Assembly: GCF_000172075.1 (NCBI RefSeq)
Contig: NZ_ABIC01000012.1
Location: forward strand, 1-64,000
Length of the DNA stretch: 64,000 nt
Reading direction: 5' to 3'
Origin: Shewanella benthica KT99
Lineage (GTDB): Bacteria; Pseudomonadota; Gammaproteobacteria; Enterobacterales; Shewanellaceae
The position numbers were made by a program, and so were the translations under genes. The notes beneath the pieces were generated by a model. That model was not told the DNA's origin. It saw nothing but the letters and a program-made list of their open reading frames with translations, and searched no databases. This document shows, piece by piece, positions 29,522 to 38,652 of the stretch (within the stretch, counting starts at the first letter, position 1; each line of letters starts with the position of its first letter).

Positions 29522-29992
29522 CTAAACTTTATTGTTTATAAAGGCGAGTGCGGTTTCATTGAGTACTTGTTTAGAGACATAGTTGGTGCCAGCTGGGTGT
29601 TTGATGAGGAAGCCCCTGGCAGTGACTATTATCTCAGAGACATCACCCCATAATATCTGGCTGTTAACATAGAAGGAGTGGCTGCCGATCCCTTGTTCAT
29701 CTAAGGTTAGGGTCACTTCATTTTCGGCCGCTTTACTCATCATCTGTCGCCAGAGCCACCAAGTCTTTTTAAACTTCACATTTCCCCATTCCAATGTTCC
29801 TAGTCCGATAACAAACCAGGAAGCATAGGCATTCATGCCTGTAAGTAATAGGGCGACACCGACGAAAAAGAAGCCTAGTGCTTTAGTGTAGGCGCGCCAC
29901 GTGGTGTCAATAGTGACTGATTCATCGAAGCATTCACTAAAATGGGCTTTATCGAGACTATATTTAGTCGTGTAGCTAAATGGGGAGGTCAT
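29522..29992 (-). CDS. YcxB-like membrane protein
   Basis: 156-residue protein with two adjacent membrane segments (about residues 37-68) followed by a short soluble domain containing TLTLDEQGIGSHSFYVNSQILWGDVSEIIVTARGFLIKH, the pattern of the YcxB-like C-terminal domain. Function of the family is unknown. It stands alone on the minus strand, convergent with the E1/FabD-like genes, in the first part of the accessory interval. Confidence 0.6.
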   Translation of the reverse strand: MTSPFSYTTKYSLDKAHFSECFDESVTIDTTWRAYTKALGFFFVGVALLLTGMNAYASWFVIGLGTLEWGNVKFKKTWWLWRQMMSKAAENEVTLTLDEQGIGSHSFYVNSQILWGDVSEIIVTARGFLIKHPAGTNYVSKQVLNETALAFINNKV

Positions 29993-30167
29993 GAGACTAA
30001 GCTATTATCAAATTTAGTCAGAGTCTAACGCACTTCAGCTCAAATCTCTTGGTCTATCTGTGGTGGCCTTCTAGTTAATAGCCTGAAATTGATGTAACTT
30101 GTCTGAACATTAACTATTAATTCGCTAATACCAATAGGTATAAGTCAGTGCTATCAAGAGGTGCTTT

Positions 30168-30503
30168 ATGGCTCAAATTCCCAGTGATTATGTTAACTAC
30201 AAATCAACACCAGTATTCACCATCAATAATATTCCTAAAATGTTCCTGCATTTGCATAATACTAAAGCCGGCGTTTATGGACAGATCAATGTGATTAGCG
30301 GCGAGTTAAAGTTTTATGGTTTTACTGAGCGACGAGGCGAAATAGAGCAGACCCTGGTTATTCCTGCCGGAGGCATTGCTGTATCTCCTCCAAAGTATTG
30401 GCATAAGGTGGAGTTTCTTACCGATGACACCTCATTTAGGGTCAAATTTTTTGCTCAGAAGGAATCGTCAATAGTGAAAGAAAATCAATCGGAACGGGAT
30501 TGA
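30168..30503 (+). CDS. DUF1971 (TehB-like cupin) protein
   Basis: 111-residue single-domain protein. PSDYVNYKSTPVFTINNIPKMFLHLHNTKAGVYGQINVISGELKFYGF and AVSPPKYWHKVEF match the DUF1971 cupin domain, found alone or fused in front of the TehB tellurite methyltransferase. The histidine in the WHKVEF strand is the expected cupin ligand. ATG 30,168 is preceded by AGAGGTG. It may bind a small metabolite or metal; no function can be assigned. It sits directly before a MITE-like element. Confidence 0.7.
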   Translation: MAQIPSDYVNYKSTPVFTINNIPKMFLHLHNTKAGVYGQINVISGELKFYGFTERRGEIEQTLVIPAGGIAVSPPKYWHKVEFLTDDTSFRVKFFAQKESSIVKENQSERD

Positions 30504-30520
30504 TATGGCATCTATATGCT

Positions 30521-30944
30521 ATACCATTCCGAGTAAGTATCTGAACATTCAGCGGGAGTTCAAAGCGCTGTAGGCAAGGTCTATATTGCTCCTGCATTAT
30601 TCTACCTTCACCCGTCCATGGGCTCGTACCTCTTGCATCTGACCTCCATGGTCTTAAGCGTTCCATACGCTTTCAAGACATTTCCCATATCCCTATGGGT
30701 CAGGGAAATGTCTTATTTTGTATGGAACAAAATAGACCATGCAGTCGTATATCGAGGACATTCAACCTAGCATAAAGGGCTTTGCCCTTTGCTTTAAACA
30801 TCAGCCGCACAGCGTGAGGCTCTCAGTGTTTCCACTTCTGCGTTACATTGACTTAAAAGGGAATAACCATTTCCTCATCAATGTGTCTTGAATTGAAAAA
30901 ACTGAGAGTCTCTGAACTGACCAGATACTTATATGGAATGGTAT
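30521..30944. mobile_element. MITE-like element with 23-bp terminal inverted repeats
   Basis: About 424 bp bounded by ATACCATTCCGAGTAAGTATCTG on the left and its near complement on the right (20 of 23 positions pair). It encodes no protein. Inside is a 12-bp inverted repeat (AAGACATTTCCC ... GGGAAATGTCTT, 30,675 to about 30,717) and a module (about 30,635-30,690) that recurs at 47.1 and 48.6 kb. The same ends occur back to back as a 53-bp palindrome at 49,331. The outermost bases TA may include the target duplication. A trans-acting transposase is not in the window. Confidence 0.65.
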
Positions 30945-31074
30945 TAATCCTTAGACGAGTGTCTCAAATTAGCGGGACATCTCGAGGCAACCTCCAGTTA
31001 ACAAACCTTAACATGACATTTACACCTAGGCCGGATACATTGGATGCTTGTCGATAATAGATTAAGGAGAAGAT

Positions 31075-31323
31075 ATGTTAATGGGGAGCATAGCCGAACT
31101 GTTCTTCTGGTTTTTCTGGGATTTTTTACTTTCTTTCGTTTTATACACGACGGGTGCACTGGTGCTAAGAGTCGTGTCATTTGGGCGAATTCAGAAGCCT
31201 CTTTTCGCTCCTGGTGTGTTTAGCAGTGAAAAAAGGTTAGCCAGAAATGATTTTTTCTCGGCTTATATCTCAGGGTTTTTCTTCTATCTCGTCTTGTTGG
31301 CATTAGCTATTTGGTTAAAGTGA
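31075..31323 (+). CDS. Small two-segment membrane protein, function unknown
   Basis: 82-residue hydrophobic protein with a long aromatic N-terminal segment (ELFFWFFWDFLLSFVLYTTGALVLRVV, residues about 7-33) and a second segment near the end (FFFYLVLLALAIWL), joined by a basic loop. AAGGAGA lies seven bases before ATG 31,075, a strong ribosome site that supports it being real. I do not recognise the family. No neighbours suggest a partner. Confidence 0.6.
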   Translation: MLMGSIAELFFWFFWDFLLSFVLYTTGALVLRVVSFGRIQKPLFAPGVFSSEKRLARNDFFSAYISGFFFYLVLLALAIWLK

Positions 31324-31413
31324 TGTGTTTTACATAGGTCTCTTCTGTAATCTTGCCTAAGATTTGGCCGTATCTTTTTGCTCGGATATGGCCATATTAT
31401 CTAGTTCCTGCTA

Positions 31414-31535
31414 TTAAGCTTCATCATATCGATTCCTTTGTGACGGGATATCACTCAGGTACTGCACGAATTCGACTTCATAGCCGTTGGGATCTAGTAA
31501 TACACATTTCTTCTAAATTCATCGATGCTTGTGTC
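31414..31535 (-). pseudogene. C-terminal remnant of a glyoxalase/VOC-family gene
   Basis: On the minus strand, codons ending at TAA 31,414 read KKCVLLDPNGYEVEFVQYLSDIPSQRNRYDEA, the typical C-terminal strand of a lactoylglutathione-lyase-like protein. Upstream the frame meets a stop and appears to continue in another frame, and the N-terminal half is absent. A short decayed fragment. Confidence 0.55.
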
Positions 31536-31729
31536 TATGTCTGATTGTAGTTAAGGCTTGGCTATACTGGTGCAGTATATACAAGCTGTAATCTATACCT
31601 TGTCTAAGATCTTTTTCTCGCGGGTCTGCTGCTAATACGTCTTCATGTGAATGATTAAGTGTTTTGTAATGTAAAGACTAAAGTAAATAAAAATATTTAC
31701 TTTATGTTTGGGTCGGTAATAATGTAAGG

Positions 31730-31948
31730 GTGAAGAAAGGTTTAGAAGATGATGGTGATGTGATCTTTGAAGATAAGAAGGCGGCTCGTGGTCGTCAGAC
31801 TCGATTTTGGTCGCTGACTGCTAAGAGTAATCGCCACTTCTCCGATCGCCATGAAGAGCTCTCGGTTCAGTTGATAGATTCCGCTATCACCGTATTTGGT
31901 GATAGCGGACTAGAAAAGTTAATTTTACATAGAGAGCAAGTGTCTTAA
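31730..31948 (+). pseudogene. 5'-truncated transcription regulator remnant (SufR/PadR-like)
   Basis: 72 codons from a GTG. The stretch DDGDVIFEDKKAARGRQTRFWSLTAKSNRHFSDRHEELSVQLIDS resembles the wing and following helix of winged-helix regulators of the SufR type (GRGRP..WSLT.....HF..R..EL). The helix-turn-helix that should precede it is missing and no ribosome site is evident, so it is probably a fragment. Within it, TCCGCTATCACC and GGTGATAGCGGA form a perfect 12-bp inverted repeat with a 6-nt loop (31,877-31,906). Confidence 0.5.
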
Positions 31949-32101
31949 TTTCTGCCGCTCTGAGCTTAACTTGTTTCAAACGATATTAAGCGATGAGGTA
32001 CCGTCACCCGTGAAGAGCATATCATCGAGGGAGCCAGACGCTGCGCCTATAGAGTGATACCATTAACTCAGGCTAAGTAGACAAGGTTTTGGGTGATAAT
32101 C

Positions 32102-32803
32102 ATGCAATCAAAACGTGCAAGGCTCGATAGGTTTATTAGTGTTAAAACAGGCATTAACCGAAAAAATGTTAGGCTATTATTGGCCAAAGGTTTGGTTGAA
32201 GTTGATGGTGATATTGCGCGGAATATTGATCAAATAATCGATGAGTTTTCTGATGTCAGCTTAGAGGGCGAAGTGCTGCAATCGAACAGCCCAAGTTATG
32301 TCATGCTGCATAAACCTGTTGGGGTGGTGAGTGCAACTGTGGATGACAAGCACAAAACAGTCATTGATTTGCTTACTGATAAAAGTAAGCATGACTTACA
32401 TATAGTGGGGCGATTAGATCTTAACACTTCAGGTTTACTGTTACTCACAAACGATGGTCGTTGGTCGAAAAAGCTAATGTCACCGCATCATAAGGTCGGT
32501 AAATTGTATCGGGTAACCCTGCAAAACCCCATTGATGATTCTTACGTTAAAGCGTTTGCCGAAGGTATATACTTCGAGTTCGAAGATATCATCACCAAGC
32601 CTGCTCAGTTAGCACTTGTTGATAGCCACACCGCGCTAGTGACTTTAGTCGAAGGGCGCTATCACCAAATTAAAAGAATGTTTGGTCGTTTTCGCAATCC
32701 GGTTATAGGCTTACATCGAATTTCAGTAGGGAAGATCCTACTGGACTCTCAATTGACGCCAGGAATGAGTCGATCGTTAACCGCGCAAGAAATCTCGCTA
32801 TAG
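32102..32803 (+). CDS. rsuA: RsuA-family rRNA pseudouridine synthase
   Basis: 233-residue enzyme with an N-terminal S4 RNA-binding domain (RLDRFISVKTGINRKNVRLLLAKGLVEVDG) and a catalytic domain with GRLDLNTSGLLLLTNDG, which holds the catalytic aspartate, and EGRYHQIKRMFGRFRNPVIGLHR. This is the RsuA/RluB group; similarity in my reading is closest to RsuA, which modifies U516 of 16S rRNA, but a paralogue is possible. ATG 32,102 is preferred over an in-frame GTG three codons upstream. Confidence 0.85.
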   Translation: MQSKRARLDRFISVKTGINRKNVRLLLAKGLVEVDGDIARNIDQIIDEFSDVSLEGEVLQSNSPSYVMLHKPVGVVSATVDDKHKTVIDLLTDKSKHDLHIVGRLDLNTSGLLLLTNDGRWSKKLMSPHHKVGKLYRVTLQNPIDDSYVKAFAEGIYFEFEDIITKPAQLALVDSHTALVTLVEGRYHQIKRMFGRFRNPVIGLHRISVGKILLDSQLTPGMSRSLTAQEISL

Positions 32804-32984
32804 TGACGTATCACTTATATTTTAATGTTAATTCGCTGTTAACTGTTCTCGTCACGCTTCCCAAAATGTCGATATGTTGTAACTATGAATAGTTATTCAT
32901 AACACTTTATTATTATGCTGAGCAACTCTTTAAAAAAATATCAGAGCTCGATTGTTAGACGTCAACTAGCTTGGCCTATAGGCG

Positions 32985-33752
32985 TCAATTAAGTTGGCCG
33001 CTTTTGCCGTTTATTTTCATGGCTTCTTTTCTTCGATAACTCTCTCCTTCAAGTTGATAAATCTCTACGTGATGCACCAGTCGATCAATCACGGCTACTG
33101 TCATCATATTGTCTCCAAATATACTGTCCCACTCACTAAACACCTGGTTCGTTGTGATCACTAGGCTGTTGCGCTCATAACGATGTGCAATGAGCTCAAA
33201 TAGAACCTGACTTTCACTATCACTCTTTTTGACATAACCGATGTCGTCCAAAATGAGTAGCTCATATTTATCGAGTTTTTTAAGTGCATCTTCCAGACCT
33301 AAACCTTCTCGGGCTTTCTGTAAGTGCTGCACCATCGCCGTGCCTGTCGTGAATTTCACACGAACAGATTGCTCAATAAGCGCATAACCCAGCGCGGCTG
33401 CTATGTGGGTTTTACCTAGGCCGCTCGCACCGAATAATAAAATATTATGCCCTTGTCTCAACCAGCTCTACTCACTGGCCTTACGTTTAACTTGAACTGC
33501 GCTAATGCCGACCACTTCACTGAAATCGTATTGAGACAACTGTTTCCCTATCGGTAACTGGCTTTCTTTGAGTAAGCGTTTTAGGCGTACTTCCTGTCGA
33601 TGTGTCGCCTCTATTTCACATAATTGAGCGAGAAATAGCTCGGGTTCCCACTGCTCCTTCACCGCTTTCAGGGCAATGTCGGGCCACGCCTTTGCTATCG
33701 CTGGCAGTCGTAACTCTTTTAATAATAGGGGTAAACTGAGAGTGCTAGCCAT
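32985..33752 (-). pseudogene. istB: IstB-like ATPase gene with in-frame amber codon
   Basis: IS21 transposition helper of the DnaA/DnaC-like AAA+ type. The N-terminal 94 codons run to TAG at 33,468-33,470 after VKRKASE, and the same frame resumes SWLRQGHNILLFGASGLGKTH with an intact Walker A, LLILDDIGYV (Walker B) and the rest of the ATPase to 32,985. A single CAG to TAG change would explain the break. Nothing else is missing, but the partner transposase is deleted, so the element is inactive in cis. Confidence 0.85.
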
Positions 33753-34469
33753 GTTGCCCTCCTAGAAGAACATCATAACTTGAGACGCTATGCTGCTGAC
33801 TATCGATGATAGGGACAACTATCGTATCGGGGCCAAAAACCGCCTTTAGGGATAAGAGCATCCCTGATTTGCGATGTTTTAAAAGCATTACGTTTCTTAG
33901 CCAATGCATGGATAACATGATGATAATCTATTGAGCGACCACGAGTTGCGCCTTGAGTATGCATTCGCGCTAAGGTTAATGTGAGTTCATGCCCATAGAA
34001 AAGCACTACACGGTCATCAAAAATGTGTGCCAGCGAGGGTTATATTTAGCTCGTTGGCCCAAGTGTAGTCAGAAATGCCCATTGCCCCCGGCGTATGTTT
34101 CTGCCTGAAAATGACGTCTTGCTCAGGCCCATGTATGACGATTCGGCGTTGTAAAGTGCGTAGCTGTGAGCGCTCCAATTGCCCCGGTGCGATTTCCTCT
34201 AGTTTTTCGAATAATGTAATGGGCTGCAGTGAGGGTTCTTTTTCAAGCAACGGCACAACATGCTGCTCGAAAAGACCATTAAGAGGATCTTTTCTGGTCG
34301 CGTATTGACGTGGTAATTTGCTGGTGTTGTGTTGGCCAGCATCAATTCGTCTAGCTGAACGGGAAGAAAACCCCGCCTTTGCCGCAGCAGATGATTGAGT
34401 CTGTTTCGGTTTATTACGATAAGACATATATAGGTTAACCTGTAGTTGGTTTATGGGTTTTCCAGGCAT
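33745..34469 (-). pseudogene. istA: IstA transposase gene with large internal deletion
   Basis: The first about 150 codons (MPGKPINQLQVNLYMSYRNKPKQ ... helix-turn-helix and N-terminal region of IstA) are joined to a late piece (GHELTLTLARMH ... SIDYHHVIHALAKKRNAF) and the last codons (QHSVSSYDVLLGGQHG, stop 33,745), which overlap the istB start as in intact IS21. The central rve/DDE integrase domain is absent: about 725 bp remain of an expected 1.5 kb. Non-functional. Confidence 0.8.
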
Positions 34470-34560
34470 ATAAATCTCTCAAGAATTATGTATGCCTAAA
34501 GATGACCAAAACCGGACAAGCTAATTGTCGCGAACTGGCCAAGTTAATTGTCGCCTAATA

Positions 34561-34940
34561 GATGTCACTTTGATAATGCTTTTTAAGCCAACCCACTGAT
34601 ATTTATTATTTAACCAACTTTTATTAACCAGCACTTGCTGACAACGTCTTGTTTCAATTCGTCCGTGACCGCTGTCTATGGTCGTATGTTCATCAAAATT
34701 ATCGGCTGTAAAACCTTCACGCTGGCACTTGTGCCACCAAGCTTCTAATTCACCCTGTAGACCAGAATGATGACCTTTAAGCGCTAGAATATAATCAGCC
34801 TTTTGCTTAACGATTAGCTTTACTATCTCTTTTTGACATCCCATAGCATCGAGCGTGATGATGCTGTTTTCTATATCTAGCATCGCCAGAAGCTCAGGAA
34901 TGGCAGTAATTTCATTGGTTTTCATGCTTATGTACCTCAC
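34561..34940 (-). pseudogene. ISAs1-family transposase fragment, truncated on both sides
   Basis: Middle part of an ISAs1-type transposase (KTNEITAIPELLAMLDIENSIITLDAMGCQ ... ILALKGHHSGLQ ... DSGHGRIETRRCQQVLV). It is cut on the left by the IS21 end and on the right at the IS1595-type gene. About 270 bp are nearly identical to the copy at 39.28-39.55 kb. It retains the TLDAMGCQ segment that the other copy lacks. Confidence 0.85.
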
Positions 34941-35645
34941 TCAGTACGAATGTACCGGCGCATGAATTATTGCCAGATTTAACCGCCTATTAGGGATTTC
35001 TTTTTCCATTTTTCTTCGGTTAAACCGATAACAGAACTCACTAAGGTATTCTTGAAGGTATTTTCCCGAAACTCCATGAAATGTGCCGAGTAAAAAGGCT
35101 TTTAAGTTACCTATTGCAATATGAACCCAAGGCAACCATTCATCGACCAACTCACTCGGTGTAACCCTAGCTTCATGCTGTTGAGTGTTATCTATGATAT
35201 TCAAAGCGGCTAGTCCGTCAATATGAACTTCTTGCTGTGCATTTAAGTGCCTAGCAACAAAATCGTTAACGGCTTCATGACAAACACTGTCGACGGCCTG
35301 CATAGCGATAAATCCCGCGCGTTTCACTTTGCTTTCAACAGCAATTAACACAGGCGTTTTCCCTGCGGCTCCACGTCCGCGTTTACCCTTTCTCTTTCCC
35401 CCAACGAAGGCATCATCAATTTCAATGAGACCTGAAAGCCTATATAGACTGTCTCTATGACCCATTGCCGTTCGCCAATTAACCTCAATGAGTTTACTGA
35501 GCCTCAATGCTGAAATGCTGCCTTTATCTGAGCCGAGAAAGTAGATGGCCCAAAACCACTTCGCTAAGGGAAGGTGGTTTAAACAATCAATTTCAGAACC
35601 AAACTGGCGTTGCCATTCAAAAAAACTAGCTTCAGGCGTTTTCAT
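34941..35645 (-). pseudogene. IS1595-family (ISXO2-type) transposase, probably internally deleted
   Basis: 234 codons from ATG 35,645 with the ISXO2-like DDE domain: SGLIEIDDAFVGGKRKGKRGRGAAGK, VHIDGLAALNII and WVHIAIGNLKAFLLGTFHGVS. Full-length relatives usually have an N-terminal zinc ribbon before the PLAKWFWAIYFLGSDKGS segment, and a longer stretch before MGHRDSLYRLSG; here DCLNHL runs straight into PLAKWFW and WRTA into MGHRD. Both joints are in frame, so it reads as an open gene but probably lacks target recognition. Classification as defective is an inference from family memory. Confidence 0.65.
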
Positions 35646-35841
35646 CGTCAATATCACTTCTAGTCGTGATTTATACAATAAGAATAGACTGAAACTGACT
35701 CATATGCAGAGGCATGTAATTTTTTTAAGGGAACCCATTTAAGTTACCGCTTTTAATTAGCTTTAGTGGTAAATAGGGATGGAAAATGGCTACCCTGCAG
35801 GCCGTCATTTCCATCCCGAATTTAATTAACTCGTTTTTTAG

Positions 35842-35964
35842 TCTGCTATTGTAGGCGGTGAGCCATCTTCTACAGCGAATCTTCCTGTCGAGTCTTGTGC
35901 AACTTGTCACGCCGAAGGTAAGACCTATGGTATCGACACTATGCATATGGGAGGCGCCCACTAA
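35842..35964 (+). pseudogene. C-terminal remnant of a multihaem c-type cytochrome (OmcA/MtrC-like)
   Basis: Forty codons directly after a stop and before TAA 35,962 read AIVGGEPSSTANLPVESCATCHAEGKTYGIDTMHMGGAH. CATCH is a CxxCH haem site, and the late VESCATCHAEGK...D..H pattern resembles the last haem of the decahaem outer-surface cytochromes of metal-reducing Shewanella. A terminator follows at 36,028. The rest of the gene is gone, apparently replaced by the insertion-sequence pile-up. OmcA-type identity is inferred from a short motif. Confidence 0.5.
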
Positions 35965-36027
35965 CCTAAAATTATAAAAGTTTGACCCGCTATGAGATCC
36001 CTGCATCTCATAGTACTTGAACCACTT

Positions 36028-36051
36028 GGGAGCCTTTGGGCTCCCTTTTTT
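36028..36051 (+). terminator. Intrinsic terminator of the lost cytochrome gene
   Basis: GGGAGCC-TTTG-GGCTCCC followed by TTTTTT. Just upstream (about 35,989-36,012) is a second perfect 9-bp inverted repeat, CTATGAGAT...ATCTCATAG. Confidence 0.8.
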
Positions 36052-36470
36052 ATTGGCCAATTTATTTATACCTCACTCTGCTATTTATTTAACAAAAATT
36101 CAAGCAATGTTCAATTTTGTGATCAAAGTCGATAATTGAGGCCTGAAGCCATAAAATATCAGTAATAACTAAAGTAATAACCCGGCAAATATGTGATCGT
36201 AATCTCGATTTACCCTCTAGATGTGACCTTGATGCTGCTTGCTTGTTGCTTCTGCTCAATATTGATTTTTATTTTACTAATCAATTGAAAGTAAAGTGTA
36301 ATTGTTACTCTTGTGTAAAGATAACACCTCTATAGATATAAAGAGGATGCATTTGCTTGCCCTGAGTGCTTGCTCTAGAATCCGCGGCGCTAAGATTAAC
36401 CAAAGTTAATCTAGCGTGACGCACAGCCGTTGCTACTTATTCTATTGATTACTTCCTGTAGGGGAACTCG
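36052..36470. other. Leader region of the acetate transporter gene
   Basis: About 420 AT-rich bases with no reading frame. It should contain the promoter of satP. Two TGTGATC-type half sites (around 36,117 and 36,190) could bind CRP but their second halves are poor. The ribosome site AGGGGA lies just before ATG 36,471. Confidence 0.4.
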
Positions 36471-37043
36471 ATGTCGACACAACTTGCTAACCCAGCACCC
36501 TTAGGCTTGATGGGGTTCGGTATGACCACCATACTATTAAATATCCATAACGCAGGCTTCTTCCCGATTGACTCTATGATCTTGGCCATGGGTATTTTTT
36601 ATGGTGGTATCGCTCAGGTCATCGCAGGAATGATGTGTTTCAAGCGCGGTGATACTTTCGGTACTACGGCTTTCATCTCTTATGGTATGTTCTGGTTAAC
36701 GTTAGTCGGCCTGTTGATTATGCCCAAATTTGGCCTGGCAGAGCCTAGCCCTGCCGGATTTATGGCTTGGTATCTGCTACTTTGGGGCGTCTTCACTGCT
36801 TTCATGTTTGTCGGTTCACTGCGTTACCCTAGGGCTAAACAGGTGGTATTTGGATCGCTCACTATCTTGTTCGGCTTGTTAGCTGCAAGAGATTTTACCG
36901 GCAGTGAGTTAATTGGCACCATAGCTGGAATTGAAGGGATCTTCTGTGGTGCTAGTGCCATCTACTTCGCCATGGCTCAGCTACTCAACGCCGAGTACGG
37001 TCGCACTATTTTGCCTGTAGGTGAAATCAAAAAATCTTCATAG
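36471..37043 (+). CDS. satP: Acetate uptake transporter, SatP/YaaH family
   Basis: 190-residue inner-membrane protein with six hydrophobic segments. The N-terminal [23 protein letters not shown] is the family signature of the GPR1/FUN34/YaaH (AceTr) acetate-succinate:proton transporters, and [33 protein letters not shown] residues close the protein (here GIEGIFCG). Length matches E. coli SatP (188). A strong ribosome site precedes it and a bidirectional terminator follows. Confidence 0.92.
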   Translation: MSTQLANPAPLGLMGFGMTTILLNIHNAGFFPIDSMILAMGIFYGGIAQVIAGMMCFKRGDTFGTTAFISYGMFWLTLVGLLIMPKFGLAEPSPAGFMAWYLLLWGVFTAFMFVGSLRYPRAKQVVFGSLTILFGLLAARDFTGSELIGTIAGIEGIFCGASAIYFAMAQLLNAEYGRTILPVGEIKKSS

Positions 37044-37066
37044 ATTGCTATTTTTAGTAGTAAAAA

Positions 37067-37091
37067 TAAAAAAGGGGCGCTAGCCCCTTTT
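37067..37091. terminator. Bidirectional terminator between satP and the MFS gene
   Basis: AAAAGGGGC-GCTA-GCCCCTTTT, with A and T tracts on both sides, placed between convergent genes. Confidence 0.85.
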
Positions 37092-37119
37092 CTGTCAATC
37101 AGTTCGGCCTCTCAGCTTG

Positions 37120-38652
37120 TTAACTTCTCTGTAATTTCAATAACCACTTGCCGTACAGGAAGATACCTACGGCGGAAATAGTGCCAATGGCAGCTATGAT
37201 ATACCAGGCCATGCCGATATTGTGGGTATTGTAGAGTAGAGTCGTTAGTTCTTGAGCTGGCTCTCCAGTGTAGGCTACGAGTGTTGTGAAGGCTTCACCC
37301 TGTGGGATAGCACTCACATCTCTGGCACTCATGCCACGCTCTGCGAGAAGGTCTAATGAGAAGATCTCCTTCGATGCATACATCTCATAGAGTTTAGGGC
37401 CGAAGAAACCTTCGAGTGTCCAGCCTATGCCTTGGGGCAGCATGACAAAGCCCAGGTACATGGCCTTTTTGCCTTCCGGGGCTATATTACCCATAAACTC
37501 ATTCTTCTTCGGGCTGATCATCATCTCACCGAAGGAGAACATGACGATGGCAAATACCATCATCCAGGCCGTGTTAGTGGCGCCAATAACGACGAAAGCC
37601 AAGATACTCAGCAGGCAGCCAGCCAACATTGCCGTGGTGATACGATATTTAGCCGTGAGAGCGGCAACCAGGAAACATGAGGTCATTATCATGCCAGCGT
37701 TAAGGTTGAGCATGCCTTCAGGCATGACCTTAGTCCCGGTGTTATCGAGTCCCAGCCAGAATTGTAATATCCCGTTTGATGTCCCTTCTGGGCCAAACAA
37801 TGAGGTCACGATAACGCTGGTATCTACCCACTCGGCAATATGGATCGGTAACACATCAAACAGTGAGTTAAATAGGAACCAGAAAGCTGCAAATACTAGC
37901 ATGTAGTAGATAACGATTGGCTTTTTCAGCTCATGCCAGGCATCTTTCCAGAGCACTTCTTGATGTATCTCACCGGATTTAATCTTACGGTTACGCTCTA
38001 AGCGTGCCTCTTTGCCCGGCTCTTTATAGGCAAGCAAGAAAAGGAAGTTAAACGAGATAATAGCCGCACAGGCGTAGAACACATTATCCCAGGATAGCTG
38101 GCGCATATGCACGGCTACCAAGGGGCCTAAGAAGCCGCCAATATTCACCACCTGATAGAATATGCCCCAAGCCATCGAGGTGTTCTGCCTCCCCGTTGAG
38201 AGGACTAAGGTCCCCTGGATCCCAGGTTTAAATATCCCGGTACCGGCGGCGAGTAATATGGCACCGAAAAGGAAACCATAGAAACTGGGGAAGAAGGCCA
38301 TCACTAAATAACCGCAAATTTTAATTATCGTTGATGCAAAAATGGTTTCCTTGTAGCCGACTCGGTCTGAAATTCCACCGGTAAATACCGGGACAAAGGT
38401 CTGCATCATGGCCCATATACCGATAATCACCCCATAGTCGCCGAGGCTGATCCCTAGGCCGCCTTCAGATACCGGTGCTTTTGCATAAAGGCCCGCACTG
38501 GCCTTAACACCGTAGTAGGCAATACGTTCAACGAGCTCCATGCCGCCGACTATCCAGAAAATATAACTTAAGCTGGCTATGGAGGCCCACATGCCTAGCT
38601 GCTTCACTTCCCGCAGATCATTGTCTGCATAAGCATCTTTGGAATTGCTCAT
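37120..38652 (-). CDS. MFS transporter, POT/peptide-transporter-like
   Basis: 510-residue inner-membrane carrier with about 12-14 hydrophobic segments. The N-terminal ELVERIAYYGVKA resembles the ExxERxxYY motif of proton-dependent oligopeptide transporters, and GGISDRVGYKETI is the MFS loop-2/3 motif; FGEMMISPKKNEFMG and YLGFVMLPQGIGWTLEGFFG are also POT-like. A roughly 45-residue insertion (around 285-330) lies between central segments. The substrate, perhaps a peptide or a related compound, is not known. It is a single gene with 290 bp of upstream sequence. Confidence 0.8.
   Translation of the reverse strand: MSNSKDAYADNDLREVKQLGMWASIASLSYIFWIVGGMELVERIAYYGVKASAGLYAKAPVSEGGLGISLGDYGVIIGIWAMMQTFVPVFTGGISDRVGYKETIFASTIIKICGYLVMAFFPSFYGFLFGAILLAAGTGIFKPGIQGTLVLSTGRQNTSMAWGIFYQVVNIGGFLGPLVAVHMRQLSWDNVFYACAAIISFNFLFLLAYKEPGKEARLERNRKIKSGEIHQEVLWKDAWHELKKPIVIYYMLVFAAFWFLFNSLFDVLPIHIAEWVDTSVIVTSLFGPEGTSNGILQFWLGLDNTGTKVMPEGMLNLNAGMIMTSCFLVAALTAKYRITTAMLAGCLLSILAFVVIGATNTAWMMVFAIVMFSFGEMMISPKKNEFMGNIAPEGKKAMYLGFVMLPQGIGWTLEGFFGPKLYEMYASKEIFSLDLLAERGMSARDVSAIPQGEAFTTLVAYTGEPAQELTTLLYNTHNIGMAWYIIAAIGTISAVGIFLYGKWLLKLQRS

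Larger units (their letters stand above)
32953..34560 (-). mobile_element. IS21-family element, defective
   Basis: About 1.6 kb with related ends. The left end (from TGTTAGACGTCAACTAGCTT) and the reverse complement of the right end (TATTAGGCGACAATTAACTT) are similar, and each end holds a second copy of the CAATTAA-CTTGGCC-like unit, as IS21 elements do. The right boundary is fixed at about 34,560, because ISAs1 sequence shared with the copy at 39.3 kb resumes at 34,561. Both genes, istA and istB, are broken. Left and right flanks share no convincing target duplication, so the locus was rearranged after insertion. Confidence 0.8.

Noticed and set aside
35725..36060. A 111-codon minus-strand frame beside the IS1595-type gene
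   Set aside because: It overlaps the cytochrome remnant and terminator on the other strand and has no recognisable features.
36110..36215. Two possible CRP sites before satP
   Set aside because: Only one half of each site matches well, so I mention them under the leader but do not call operators.
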